From Paratrimastix pyriformis (lineage: Eukaryota > Preaxostyla > Paratrimastigidae), in the NCBI GenBank assembly GCA_027972325.1, contig JAPMOS010000013.1, positions 172,501-236,500 of the forward strand: DNA of 64,000 bases, in the 5' to 3' direction. Positions 26,877 through 40,066 of the stretch are shown here, in pieces. Numbering within the stretch: the first letter of the stretch is position 1; the number at the start of each line of letters is the position of its first letter. Below the pieces are notes generated by a model. The model made no database searches, was not told the DNA's origin, and saw nothing but the letters and a program-made list of their open reading frames with translations. Both the position numbers and the translations under genes were made by a program.

Positions 26877-28962
26877 TGTTCGTCGGGCACTGAGCCGCTC
26901 CCCATCCGCCAAACCAAGAGCCCGGGGGAGACCACGAAAGCATTCTCGCCCGGACGACCAGGCCATCATCCGACGTGCAAAGCGCCACAGAACGGAGAGT
27001 CTGCCCAAATTGGCCCGCTGGGCACGCAAGAAGAGGACCATCCGCATCAGCCCACAGACAGTCTCGCGCATCCTCCTGCGGGCTGGCCTGCAATCGAAGT
27101 GGCAAACCAAAAAACCCCTCCTCACCGAGGCCCACCGACAAAAACGTCTCGCGTTTGCCCGAACCGAGAAGGATCGCGACTGGTCCAAGGTGGTCTTCCT
27201 GGACGAGACAACCTTCACCACAGGCCCACGCACACACCGTGTTCGCGCGGGCCGGAACGAGTTCGTGCCGTTGCCCACCATCAAGCATCCCCCCAAAGTC
27301 CATGTCTGGGGCGGGGTCAGTGCCAAGGGGAAAACGACGTCGGTCGAAATTGGTACAGCGAGTTTCCCCTTTTGGGGACCGCTGCCCGGGTGCCCAAACC
27401 CATGTCACCCCGTGCGAGCTGAGGGGGCAGGATGTTGGAGTTTGCTGACCGGGACCCGCTGGCTTGCCGCCGTGGGGTGCTGTGACACAAAGTGCATGTG
27501 CATCCGCGGTGATGGCGGGTGTGGGAATTTCATTCAAAAAGATGGCTCTGTAGCGCGCAAGACCCGGGTACCCAAATAAACGGGAGGATGAAAGTGGCCC
27601 CCAATAATGAGCCCATTCTCAGAAAAGTTGGAATCCAATGAGATGGAGGCGGTGTGATGTGACATCTCGTGGAGTGGATGCCCCTTACACGAGGAAGTGG
27701 TGGCACCTGATAAATTCCGTCATCGAAAATTCCTGACTCCCAAAAGCCCCACAAAATTCCTCCCCATTCAAAAAATGTGGTAGCCGCTCCAACCCCGCGG
27801 ATCAGGAAGCTCGCTTTTGAGTCAGCATTTTTTTGTGCACAACGTGGTGGGAAAGTGCGATCCCATGAAAACATCGGCGAGGCCGAGAAAAACACCACGG
27901 TGATTGTGTTGTGAAAGAAAACAGACACAGAAAGACGACATGGAGCGCCGGCGGCAATGCATTAAACGGTGGGCATCTGATCAGCGACGCAAGCAGAAAA
28001 ACCTCTTGCAGAATGACCTAACTCGGAAACATACGTTAAATAGGCCAATCATCCTCAGAACATGCCAAAGATGTGGATGATCCTTAAAAGGCCGAATCGA
28101 CGAGCGGTGACACCTCCCCAAAACATAAGATCACCGAGGATATGAAACCCTAATAAAATGCCTCGTCAACGAAGTGAGGGGCCGCAGGAGAGCCGTCGAA
28201 GAGGCATCCCGTCACAGCGCAAGTTACCAATGGGGGAAGAGCGGCTATTTTTTCCGGACTCGGTTTGGCCTGTTTTTGCTTCCAATTTTCCCTGGGATCG
28301 GTTAGGAATGGGCTCATTCTGGCACCGGGAATGATGTTTCCCAAGTGCGGAGCACTGCTCCACAGAGCCTTTTTTTGGATCGGGCCCTCGGAAGGGCATC
28401 AGATGGCGGTCGGTCATCCACTTTCTCCCCCATCCAAAGCGAGCTCAGGCTCGCCGCACCAAATTGGACATGTGTGGGTAGTCACTTTTTGTTTGGGGGT
28501 GTCAGTTGGGCCCTTGTCCGGGCCAATCCCAAAATGGGAATCCATTTCGACCGACGGGTGTTCATCTTCACCGAAAACCTGGACGCCGCCCTCTACACGC
28601 GCATCCTGAACGAGGCCCTGCTGCCATCTCTTCGCGCCCTGGGTCGGGGTGCCGGGCCCATCCAGCAGGACAACGATCCGAAGCACAATGCAAAAGTGTG
28701 TCTGAAAGTGCTGACCGACCATCACATCAGCCGTGTGCTTCAGCCACCCCAGAGCCCCGACCTCAACCCACTGGAGAACGTCTGGAACACCCTCAAGGAC
28801 CGTGTGGCAGAGCACAACCCCGGATCTGCCCAGCAGCTGCGGAGGTGGATCCAATTTGAGTGGGACAAAATGCGAAATGCCGATTTTCTGTCATCGGTTT
28901 TGAGTATGCCCCAAAGATGCCAAGCGGTCATCGACGCCCAGGGCGGCCCCACCCGATATTAA
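26877..28962 (+). mobile_element. Tc1/mariner-type DD34E transposase, 5'-truncated and interrupted
   Basis: The left part (to about 27340) has a GRPRKHS hinge, a helix-turn-helix (ISPQTVSRILLRAGL), KKPLLTEAHRQKRLAFAR, the first catalytic Asp in VFLDETTF (27202) and VHVWGGVSAKGKT. The right part (from about 28557) continues with VFIFTENLDAALYTRIL, IQQDNDPKH (second Asp, 28669) and QSPDLNPLENVW (Glu, 28774). There are exactly 34 residues between the second Asp and Glu, so this is a Tc1-type DD34E enzyme; stop TAA about 28960. The first DNA-binding half and left terminus are missing at the join with the reductase. One frame change lies at about 26945. Outer terminal repeats were not found. Confidence 0.88.
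27341..28556. mobile_element. Non-coding inverted-repeat element nested in the Tc1 transposase
   Basis: The element splits the transposase between GKTT and VFIFTENL; removing about 1.2 kb restores family order. Its ends are inverted: GTCGGTCGAAAT at 27341 reappears as ATTTCGACCGAC ending at 28556, with diverged similarity continuing inward. A second matching pair lies deep inside: AATGAGCCCATTC at about 27606 against GAATGGGCTCATT at about 28308. So each inverted arm may be about 240-290 bp. No protein is recognisable. It looks like a non-autonomous foldback or MITE-like DNA element. No clear target duplication was seen. Confidence 0.72.
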
Positions 28963-29197
28963 TCCATATGAGTAAATGTCAGTGAATTCTCCGAACACGG
29001 TGCCATGGGGCTTCCCCCCCCGACGGTTCCTTGGGGGTCAAACGGGACTGGGTTTTCCGCCGCTATTTATGAGAGGTACTGTAGTTAGCCTCCTACGAGG
29101 CTGCATTAACACGAGACTGACTGACTGGAGTCACGTTTCTCATCGCCTGCGTCCTCGCAAATACACTCGGGGAGTGGAAAGGGTCTGAACATAACAG

Positions 29198-29452
29198 CTC
29201 CGCCCCACAATGCCATCAAGCTCGATCTCGATGGTCAGGCAACACATCCCGACGTTCCTGTGAGCTGGAGGCGACACTGTTTCTTCGCCGAACAAATGCT
29301 CCGAGACTACTGGCAACACTCATGCGACACCAATTATACTGTGCTCTTTGCAATGATGAAACAAGAGCACGGGCCTGGCATGCTTCAACGTGGCTCTCGA
29401 CCAGTACAAGATGGAGAGCGACCCCAACGCCAAGATGGGCTAAAACGGTGAG
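29198..29452 (+). CDS. Possible small spliced gene or gene remnant, unknown
   Basis: Two frames look coding. One reads NAIKLDLDGQATHPDVPVS and then CFFAEQMLRDYW. The second, with strong G/C-ending codons, reads GLACFNVALDQYKMESD and ends NAKMG with TAA about 29450. An intron or frame change must lie between them (an AG acceptor near 29366 fits). No family is recognised. It lies between the transposon and the 5-phosphatase, and could be the displaced tail of another gene. Confidence 0.3.
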
Positions 29453-29629
29453 TGGGGTAAAATCCTTTCTTTTTGTCCCTTTTCTTGAAATGAATCCTCT
29501 TCTTTTCCTTTTGTATCGTCTCCTCTTCCCTCTCTTTCTTTCTTCCCTCACCCCTTTCATCGTTCTTCTCCGGCAATTGCCCCATTGTCCCCGGGCCAAC
29601 ACGTTTTTCCCCCCCCCATGATGAACGCA

Positions 29630-32281
29630 GTCGACTGGCGACCGTGGGCTCGGACAAAGAGAGAATAGCGTTCAAACTCGCAGCATGTGCCTCACTTTTG
29701 GCCCAGGGACTTGAAAAGACTGCTTTAGAACGCGGAATGGAAGAAGGAACATCGAAAATAACATCAAGGACGAACAGCTCTTTTGACGATCTTTCGTCCC
29801 AATTCTTAATCCCCCCAGGGTTACACCAATTATAAGCTGGGAAACTGGGTTCGATCGGGGTCCAGCTTCGAGTTTGGACGGCTACATGGAATTTGGCCGG
29901 GAACTGTCCAACAGAAGAACTATTAAGGCTAATTCCATTCGCAAGCCCATTCGATATTTATTGCATCGGCACAGAGGAATGCGAACACACAATTCAGGTC
30001 TGACCGCTCGTTCTCGCTTAAAAACGGAAACGCTTTCTTTTCAAGAAATCTCTGGTTGTCCGATCGAAAGACAAATGGGAAGCCGGCCTCATTTCTGCCT
30101 TCGGATCAGTTCCAGATGTCCCCTACCTTTTTCTTGGGTCGGCCACTCTTCAAGCAATCCACATTGCAGTTTTTGTCAAAGCATCTCTTTACCCTCATGT
30201 TTCTTGTCTGGCATGTCTTTCCTTTCGAACATTTTTTTCTTCATCATCCCACGCATCTCCAGGTATCCAACGGGCTTCCGTGGCGACGGGGGTGGGGAAC
30301 TTCGTTGGGAACAAGGGGGGCGCTGCGATCTCGTTCTGCGTGGGCGAGACATCGATGCTGTTCATTTCGTCACACTTTGAAGGTCCGCCCGCGCAGCCCT
30401 CTTCGGACTTCCCCTGCACCGCCGCCCGCACCCAGCCCAACAGGATCAGGTGAAGGCACGCAACGACGATTACCTTCGGATCCAGGAATGCCTCCCCCTC
30501 CGACCATGCCCCCACACAGCGCATCTTGGTCTGTGTGGCCCCCCACCTCTCCGGCCTCTCCGGCCTTCCACTCCGGCTCCCCCACGCACCACCTCACCGA
30601 TCGTCGATGGCATTGATGCCCTCGCCGCAGCGATTCCGGGGACGGTCGTCACGGACCGGTACGACCGAGTTTTTTGGATGGGTCCGCCGCCCCGCCAGCC
30701 CTCGCCCCAGCCTGCCCAGCCCCAGTCCCCGACGGCCCCCTGACTGCCCCCACCCGATAGGTGACCTGAACTACCGGGTGAACGGCAACCGGCCGATGGT
30801 CGACGCCCTCCTGCAAAAAGGCCTCTGGGAAGTCTGCGGCCGCCCTGCCCCTTGCCACCCGCGCCCCTTTCCTTGTCCTGCTCCCCGTTGCTCATCATCC
30901 CGGCTCGCCCATCTGCGCTCATTCCGGGCACGCGGCACCCCAGGTGATGGTGGGTAACGACCAGCTCACCATCGAGCGTCGCAAAGGGGCCGTCTTTCAG
31001 CACGGGCCATTCCACGAGGGCCCGCTGCTCTTCTGGCCCACATACCGCCTCGACCCGCACTCGGACAAGTCCGGCCCGGCTCCCTGCCTCCCCCACGGCC
31101 ACTCCCCCCGAGGAACGCGCACAGGCACCAATAACGCGATTTCCGCTCCGGGTTAGGTACGACACGTCAGCCAAGGCACGGATCCCGTCGTGGACCGACC
31201 GCATCCTCTGGCGGGGCCCGGTCCGTCCCCGCAGCCCCCATGCTAGATCATCACCATGCTCTCCGTTGTCCCGGCTACGCAGGGCATCACCTTGCACACA
31301 TACGCCTCGCTGCCCCACCTGCGCCACTCGGACCACCGCCCTGTGACGGCCACCTTCACATGCGCCACCGCGGGCCCGCTCTCATCCACCCCACTGCCGA
31401 GCCCCATGTCGCCGACCCCGCTGGCCCTTCCCGTCCCCTCAGCGAGCCCACCGCCATCCCCACCACCACCCCCCACATCCACTCCGCAACCCCCGTCCCC
31501 CGAAGGGGACGCGCACGCGCAGACCCTCCCTGCCCCGGTCCCCCGTCGCGCTCCCCCCACGCGATGGCACAGCAGCGTGTCGACCTGCCCCCCACACGAC
31601 GAACGGTCACCGCTGCGAGAGGACGGCCTCTTCTCCCCTCCGCCCACCACCACCCCGCCCGCCGAGGAGGCGCCCCCACTGGCCCTGGCCGCGCCCCCGC
31701 CGTCATCCTCCCCCGCCACCACCTCGGCCCCCTCGCCCAGCCTCCCGTTCACCTCGACGCGGAGCATGCCCCCCGAGTGGTTCCTCGGGAGCCCCACCGC
31801 CGCCACCCCGACCCCGATCCCCACCCCCTCGTTCTTCTCCGCGCGGTCGTCCCCAGGGACCCAGAGCTGGGTGGCCCAGTCCCAGTCCCCGAAGTTTGTC
31901 GGGTCCCGGTTTGGCGGCCAGCTGGCCCCCCCCTACACGCCACCCTCGCCGTCCTCGAAGCCTGCTGCAGGCACACCACAATCAGCTCCCCACCGACGAA
32001 CTCACCTCCGGGGGTTGTTGGGCCGCGGAGGCCTGATCCCCGACTCGCCACTTCTTGCGCCCATGGCCCGACCCATCGATCGAGCCCAATCGGACGAGGG
32101 GAAGGAAGAAGACGCAAAGTCGGGGCGGGCCGATGGCGAAAGCGAGATGGAGGAGAAAGGAACCAAAGCGGACCACGAGGAGGAGGAGGACGATACCGAG
32201 GCGGCGAGCACCACCCGACGCAACGAAGAGGAGGAGGACGAAGAGGCGGATGGCAGAAAAGACCACGAAGAGGGACCATGA
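29630..32281 (+). CDS. Inositol polyphosphate 5-phosphatase
   Basis: It removes the 5-phosphate from phosphoinositides or soluble inositol phosphates. The catalytic domain begins at exon 29866-29997 (LRVWTATWNLAGNCP, FDIYCIGTEE). It continues in 30046 to about 30215 (KWEAGLISAFG, HIAVFVKASLYPHV), then from about 30262 (GVGNFVGNKGGAAISF, MLFISSHFE) and from 30436 (QQDQVKARNDDY). Next come WMG/DLNYRVNGNR, FWPTYRLDP, YDTSAKARIPSWTDRILW and LRHSDHRPV. All core motifs (TWN, GNKGG, GDLNYR, RIPSWTDRIL, SDHRPV) are present. About 300 residues of proline-rich then Glu/Asp-rich tail follow, to TGA 32279. The N-terminus is unresolved: the open stretch 29630-29830 (KLAACASLLAQGLEKTALERG) may be an upstream exon but I could not phase it. 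The frame gives neither a SAC nor an SH2 domain. Confidence 0.88.
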
Positions 32282-32338
32282 TATTATGTAAACCCACAAG
32301 TCTTCGCTCTTTTCTCCTGTCACCTCCGACACACGCAA

Positions 32339-34052
32339 TGTCAAACCCGCAGAGAACACGTCGCTCTTCCGCCGGTGAGATCTCCCCTTCCTTTTTCTCT
32401 CCCTCTGTCTGTGCGCCACACTTTCCTCTTCGAATTCAATCCTTTTCCTCATCCTTCTCTGTTCCGGACGCTGCCTTGGTTCATATTTGCTTTGGATTTG
32501 GTGGGGTTTTATGCCCTACCAGGATGCAACCCGAACCTGCTCCCACTGTTCCCACTGAACCGACTGCCCCCCAAGTCCCTTCTCGTGTCCTTCATTTGCG
32601 AAATGTGACCACTGACATCAGCCAGAACGACATTCTGACTCTTGCCGTTCCTTTCGGCACTGTCCAGCATGTGGTCCTCCTTCGTGCAAAGAACCAATGC
32701 CTGCTCCAGTTCCAGGATGTTGCCTCTGCCACTGCGATGCTGCAGTACTACTCCCAGGGTGGTCGCGGTGCCCCCCAAGTTCCGATCCGTGGGCACAACA
32801 TCTACCTTCAGTACAGCGCCCATCAAGAGCTGAACTCTGCCCATGTTGGCCACGATTCTTCCAACCAGCCCGCCAACCGGATTCTCCTCATCTCGATTCA
32901 AAATCCCCTCTATCCCATCACCGTCGACGTTCTGACCCAAGTTTTCGGCCCTTATGATCCTGCTCTTGAGAAGATCGTCATCTTCCAGAAGTCCGCTGGT
33001 CTTCAGGCTCTGATCCAGTTCAGCAACATCCAATGCGCCACCACTGCCAAGTCCCAGCTTGACGGCAAAAACATTTATAGCAATTGTTGCACCCTGGTCT
33101 GTTGTCCTGCTTTCTTCAACAAGACACATTTTTTTGCTCTGTCTTTTCCGTTAATTCCGCGCCTCCTGCAGCAAATCCAATATGCGAAGCTTGACCACCT
33201 CACTGTTCATGCCAATACTGATAAGACTCGGTTGGTGCCTTTCCCTTCCACTCCGACCTCACATCATCCATCATCGATAGTGATTTCACCAACCCCACCC
33301 TTCCGACTGTTCCCCGGACTCCTGCCTTCCAAGTCCCTCAAATGGGCATGCCTCAGGGAGAGTATGGGAACGACAAGTGCGTTCTTCTTGCCAATGGCCT
33401 CACCGAGCGTGTGATTCCCGGTTTGCGCCCCCGCTCTCCCTTTTTCCTTCTGACACACTTTCGCAGACCACCTCTTTAACATCTTCTCTGGGTATGGCAA
33501 CATTATCCGGATCCGCATTCTCCACAACAAGCCCATGGCTCTGATCCAATTCGGCGACAACATGCAGGCCAACACTGCCCTCACCCACCTCAAGGATCTT
33601 CGGCTCTTCGGCTCTCCCATCATTCTGAGCTACTCCCACTTCTCGTCCATCTCCATCTCCCCGAACTCCCAATCCGATGACGGGAAGACCAAGGACTACC
33701 AGTCCAGCCCCCTGAATCGCTTCCTCCGCCAGAACCCCCGTCTCATGCGCCACATGAGCGGCCCCACCAACACCCTCCACGTGAGCAACATGGCTGCCAC
33801 CATCACTCAGGAGGCGATCCAAGCTCATCTCAGCCAGAACGCCCCCGTCGTCGGCATTCGGGTTTTCGAGGCTCAGGGCCATCACCAGGTCGGTCCTCGT
33901 TTCTGATCTCGGGCTCCATCACCCATCTCCCCCTTCAGGCTCTCTGCCAATACGCCACCGTCGAGCAGGCCACCGATAGCCTCGCCCTCCTCCACGCCTC
34001 GACCCTCGAGGGCTCCTCTCTCCGTCTCGCCTTCTCGCGCAACAGCGTTTAA
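32339..34052 (+). CDS. PTB/hnRNP-L-like protein with four RRMs
   Basis: Coding exons are 32524-33096, 33172-33230, 33281-33408, 33467-33888 and 33939-34052. An upstream ATG at 32339 lies in a probable 5' exon, but its frame does not join, so 32524 (MQPEPAPT) is my preferred start. RRM1: RVLHLRNVTTDISQNDILTL with AKNQCLLQFQD. RRM2: NRILLISIQNPLYPITVDVL with ALIQFSNIQCA. RRM3: CVLLANGLTE/HHLFNIFSGYGNIIRIRIL with MALIQFGD. RRM4: NTLHVSNMAATITQEAI, ending LRLAFSRNSV. Four divergent RRMs lacking strong RNP1 aromatics and the LFNIFSGYGNV-like box are typical of PTBP/hnRNP-L, which bind pyrimidine tracts and control splicing. This is notable in a genome with long C-tracts in introns. Confidence 0.87.
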
Positions 34053-34398
34053 GGTAGACTTTTGCTTGCTGCTGAATATCGACCCCGAGCGCCTCCCATC
34101 CCCACTCCGTTTCCTTTCCCGCCGTTCCCTCGCACCTTTCCCGCCGTACCCTTGTCCATTATCATCCCTTCCCCATGTGATTGTTTTAAACTTCCTCTCC
34201 CGTCCCCTCTTTGTCCGGATTCTTTTGGTGCTTTTTAGCCCTCTCGCGGAAAAAGAACCAGTTCCCCGAATTGGTTCTTCAGCACGACGGGAAGGGACGT
34301 GATCGGGGAAAAGATGGCCCGGAGACTCCGGGCGATTTTTGGAGAAAGCGAGGGAGGCAAAGGCGACTCATCTCGGTCTTCCCAACCCCCTGGGGGTG
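34053..34398. other. Intergenic spacer
   Basis: About 345 bp between the PTB-like stop and the next ATG. It is T/C-rich at first, then carries an inverted motif GAACCAGTTCCCCGAATTGGTTC at about 34256-34278. No gene is supported. Confidence 0.4.
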
Positions 34399-36659
34399 AT
34401 GCAAACGAACGGAAAACCCAATGAAACCTTGACACCGAGGAAGTGTCCTCGCCGCTCACACTGTGCCGTTCTTATCCTTATCTCCTCCATTTTGGGGTGC
34501 CTCTTGCTCGGGTTTGGGGTGGTGTTCATTATTGCGCTTGCGCCAATATCGGGCTTTTGGCCGGTTTTTTCGATGGGACTTGTCGTTTTTCTGGGGTGTT
34601 ATCAAGTGTGGATATTTTTCCCCTTTCTTTGTGATACGACCTGCCGCCACTATCGCCCTCTCTTCTTTTTCTCTCATGTTCCCGTCATCGGTCCGTCGTC
34701 GTGGTGTCGTCGCGGCTTTTTCTGATTCCGTTGCAAAGCGATTCTTCTCTCGTTGGGAGTGATTCTCTTGGCGATTCCGTCTGCGTACCGTGCCGCGGTC
34801 GAACAAGAAATCGTGCATCTCTCCTCCAGCCCGACCATATCGGTCTGTTAGTCAGCCGGGCTCGCAGTCGTAATTAGCAGTGCGCCCCGCCAATAGTTCA
34901 CCATCTCCGACCCTTCCCTGGCTTTGGAGATCGTGCGACTGGTGTTCGGCGCTCTCTTCCTTCTTCTGGGCCTGCTGGATCTGGGGCCGCTGGTCCTCTG
35001 CCCCTCCATCGTCGCCCCCCCGGCCTCCGCTCAGGGCCTTCCCCGAGGCCTCTTCTGGAATCTCTCTCTGGGATCGCTGCCGGTTTTCATGTGCGGGGCC
35101 CTCTTCACGGCTCTGGGATCTCTTTTTCTCGCTTCGACCCGTCCGTCTGTCGCCCCCACCCCTCGTCGCCCCCCGCCCTCGTCGCCCCCGCCCATTCACG
35201 GTTCGGGCTGTCGTGTGGGGGATGACCACAACGTCTTTTCATTCGATTGCTCCTGCGCAGCGCACATCATCCTCCCCCTGGTTCTCCTCTTCCTGGGCCT
35301 TGCCCTAATGGCCCTGAGCCTGGTCACATGTTTCTGCCGGCTGCCCTGCTGCCTGGTGGCCACGGCTCTCCTCCAACTGGTGGTAGGGCTCCTCTTCTTA
35401 GGCACCGGGATAGCCTTTGGGATCCTGCCGCACCTCCTTATCCGTCCGCCGTTCCTCCCCATCTTCCCGCTCGGCCATCTATGCTGCTATACCCCCCCCC
35501 CCCCCCCCGTCACGCTCGGCCGATTCCCATTCATTTTCTTTTTCTTTTTTTTTTTTTTGACGCCACCCATCCAGCGGCGATCGGCGCCGGCTGTGGGCCG
35601 CTGCTTTGTCTCGATCTGATGGGGGTCTTCTTGGGGGACACCGAGCTGGACAGTTTACTGGCCGCCCGCGCGGCCGACGAGGCCGGCCTCCTCTTGGAGA
35701 ACGTCACCGCCCGTACGGACCTCTTCCTGCAGGCGCACGCCCCAGCCACCCTGGGGGCTGCCATCATCGGGTTCTTCGTGTGCGGGTGCCTCTTCGTAAC
35801 CACCCTTTTCACGGGTCCGCACCACGCTCGCCCATCCCGAGTGCGAGCTCCCTCCTCCCGCTCTCGTCTCCCGCGCCTCTCACGCGCCCTTCTTGCCATG
35901 GCAGCTCACGCGGTCAAACTGGAGCGCCGGCGCACCCTCCATTCGCGCCACGTGACGGCCGTCTTCAACAAATTGCACCTCAGCGCCGAAACACGGCACT
36001 CGGGCCTACCGCTGCCCCTGCCGCCCATTCCTCCCTTGCCGCCTCTCGGCACCGGCCCAGTCTCGGGCCCGCCCAGCGAGGCCCTCCTGGAGTCGGCCGC
36101 CCTGACGCCATTCCCTCACCGACTCGGCCCGGGCCTGAATGCTCCGGACTCACCCACAGCACTCCGTCGGGGGCGGCGGGGGCAACAGTCCCACCCGACT
36201 TTCACGGCCCTGTTGCCCACAGCGTCCCCAGCACCTGCGCGTCCATCGGCGCCCACTGAGCCGGCTGTCCCCCCGCCTTCGGTGGCCCGTCCCCAGCCCC
36301 AGCATCGACTCCCGCCCCCGTCGCTATCCCCACGCGGCTCTCCGTTCCCCGCACTGCAGCCCGGGGATGCCGCGTCGGCTCCCCTCCCGCCCTTCCCACC
36401 ATCTCCGTTGGGGGACTCGCAGGCCCCCCTTCCCCCGCACTCGCCCTACCACACCCCCTCGACACCCCATTCGCGGCCTGGCGACCTTTCGCTGGCTGTC
36501 CTCAGGCCGCGCTCCCGGGCACGAACCCAGATTCCGCCGGCTCTCGCTCGCCGGCTTTCGAGTGGCCGGGCAAGGACCCCGGGAGTAGCACCACCACCCC
36601 GACCCCCAAAAGTCTGTCCCTCCCCCTCTTGCCATTTTTCACATTCTCTTTTGTCGTAG
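34399..36659 (+). CDS. Polytopic membrane protein, unknown family, long Pro-rich tail
   Basis: The start MQTNGKPNETLTPRKC is followed by hydrophobic segments spread over several exons: VLILISSILGCLLLGFGVVF, FSMGLVVFLGCYQ, AILLSLGVILLAIP, VRLVFGALFLLLGLL, LPVFMCGALFTALGSLF, HIILPLVLLFLGLALMALSL, ALLQLVVGLLFLGTGIAFG and LGAAIIGFFVCGCLFVTTLF. That is seven to eight membrane spans with many small-xxx-small motifs. An extramembrane segment (TELDSLLAARAADEAGLLL) precedes the last span. Exon joins at about 35813 to 35905 are phase 1 (GTCCGC start). The cytosolic tail is basic at first (KLERRRTLHSRHVTAVF), then about 250 residues of Pro/Ser/Ala, to a stop at 36657. I do not recognise the family. An intron at about 35440-35575 contains a C-run and a T-run. 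Confidence 0.62.
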
Positions 36660-36985
36660 ACCCCCCGCCCCTCGCCTCGTTCCAGTGGCAGCTCACCACT
36701 TCGCCCTCCCCCAGAACCTGTCTGCGCTTTTCGACCCATCGTCATTTGTGCTCATCGTTAGCAGGATTGACGAGCATCAAACATTTTCTCTGTATTTCGC
36801 CTTTATGTTTATTGTGGGCTTGAGATATAATTCACGTCAAGATTTCAAGGAACAGCGAAAATGACGGGTGGTGGACTCCCTGCAGAGGGTGCCGAAGCAG
36901 TGTCGCCTGCAAGTCCGCCTGCAAAGAAAAAGTTGATCAGCGACTGAAGCCCAGGCGTGACCCGCAACCAACAAAACCAAAAACA

Positions 36986-38728
<1,743 letters not shown>

Positions 38729-38799
38729 AGCATCTTTGTGCAGTAGGCCTTTTTTCTCTTTTCTTCGGATTGATTTATCTTTTGGGCGTTCATGTTCAT

Positions 38800-38846
38800 G
38801 CACTTCCACTTACTGCAAAAGAAGCAGCGGGAAGTGAACCGGCGGC
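38800..38846. repeat. Dispersed about 47-bp conserved motif, copy A
   Basis: Starts GCACTTCCACTTACTGCA and continues GAAGCAGCGGGAAGTGAACC. The CACTTCC and GGAAGTG arms can pair. A second copy lies at 50285-50333 with one substitution and a 4-base length difference. It sits 70 bp after the GMD stop. Confidence 0.75.
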
Positions 38847-38953
38847 CGTCTCCCAAACCACCCAGACAACGTGCGTGAACCATCGCTTGGAAGATACGCA
38901 GCCTCCTTGGGAAAACACCATTTGACATTGAATGACCCCCCCCCCCCCCCCAC

Positions 38954-40031
38954 ATGATTCGCCAAAACCCGCCGACTTGTGCCGGCACGTCTCAAAAACC
39001 CCCAGAGCCACTAAATTGGGTACATTACGACCCCAACGGCGCGATGGGAAATGGTGTCTCAGAAATTCAATCCCGCCTGTGTGGTCCCCAGCCACCAATT
39101 TCGTGGGCAACGTATGTTGCCTTCTGCGGGAAAGATGCCATTCATTTGCCTCAAACTCTCTTTGAAAGAAATTACCAGAATCAGGTCGTCAGGTGGACTG
39201 GGAGGCTTGTGAGAATGGCAGACTTCTCTGGGATGTCTATTCTGCGCAAGGACCATTTCCAATTCAAAATGGATCCAAGCGAAGGATGTCTGCTTTTTGT
39301 CGGCTATTTTTCTTCCAGTCCCTCAAACCAACCTAGCCAACGACATTAATGTTTCCGTTCCCAAGCACCTTCGCGACCTGGTTCGCTCCTGGGCTTTTCC
39401 CGGATCCCTCTCACCAATCTCTTTGCAGACGCATCGCTGGGCGGTGGGACAGCAAATCACCTTTACAGGGCGCCTTCTCACACAAGGAGGTGGCACGCTG
39501 AACCATGTCCTCGAGTTGGTCGAACCGGACGTGCAGCCCTGCGCCCTCACCTGGAACGACTTCATCAGGGTTTGCATGCGCCTGCGTTTTGGCGTCGTCA
39601 CAGCTCCCCTTGCCTTCAGGACTGTGGCGTGGCTGCCCAGGGCATGCCACAATACCGCTTCGACCGATGGTTCCGGGGCAAGGTTTTCTGTATGTGGGTG
39701 AAGGTCCACAGCGTTCGGCCCCCCGATATGGAGGCTGTCCCCCCTCGGGTGGAGGTGCGCGTGGAGAAGGATCAAGAGCGGCTGGTCTGCTCCCTCCTCC
39801 CTCCCTCACTCCCCCCCCTGCACCCACCCCACGCACCCACGCACCCCTGCACCCACCCCACGCACCCACGCACCCCACGCACCCACGCACCCACACCCAC
39901 CCACCACCCACCACCACCCACCACCACCCACCACCACCCACCCCACGCACCCACCCACGCACCCACCCCACGCACCCACCCCACGCACCCACCCCACGCA
40001 CCCACCCCACGCACCCACCCCACGCACCCAC

Positions 40032-40066
<35 letters not shown>

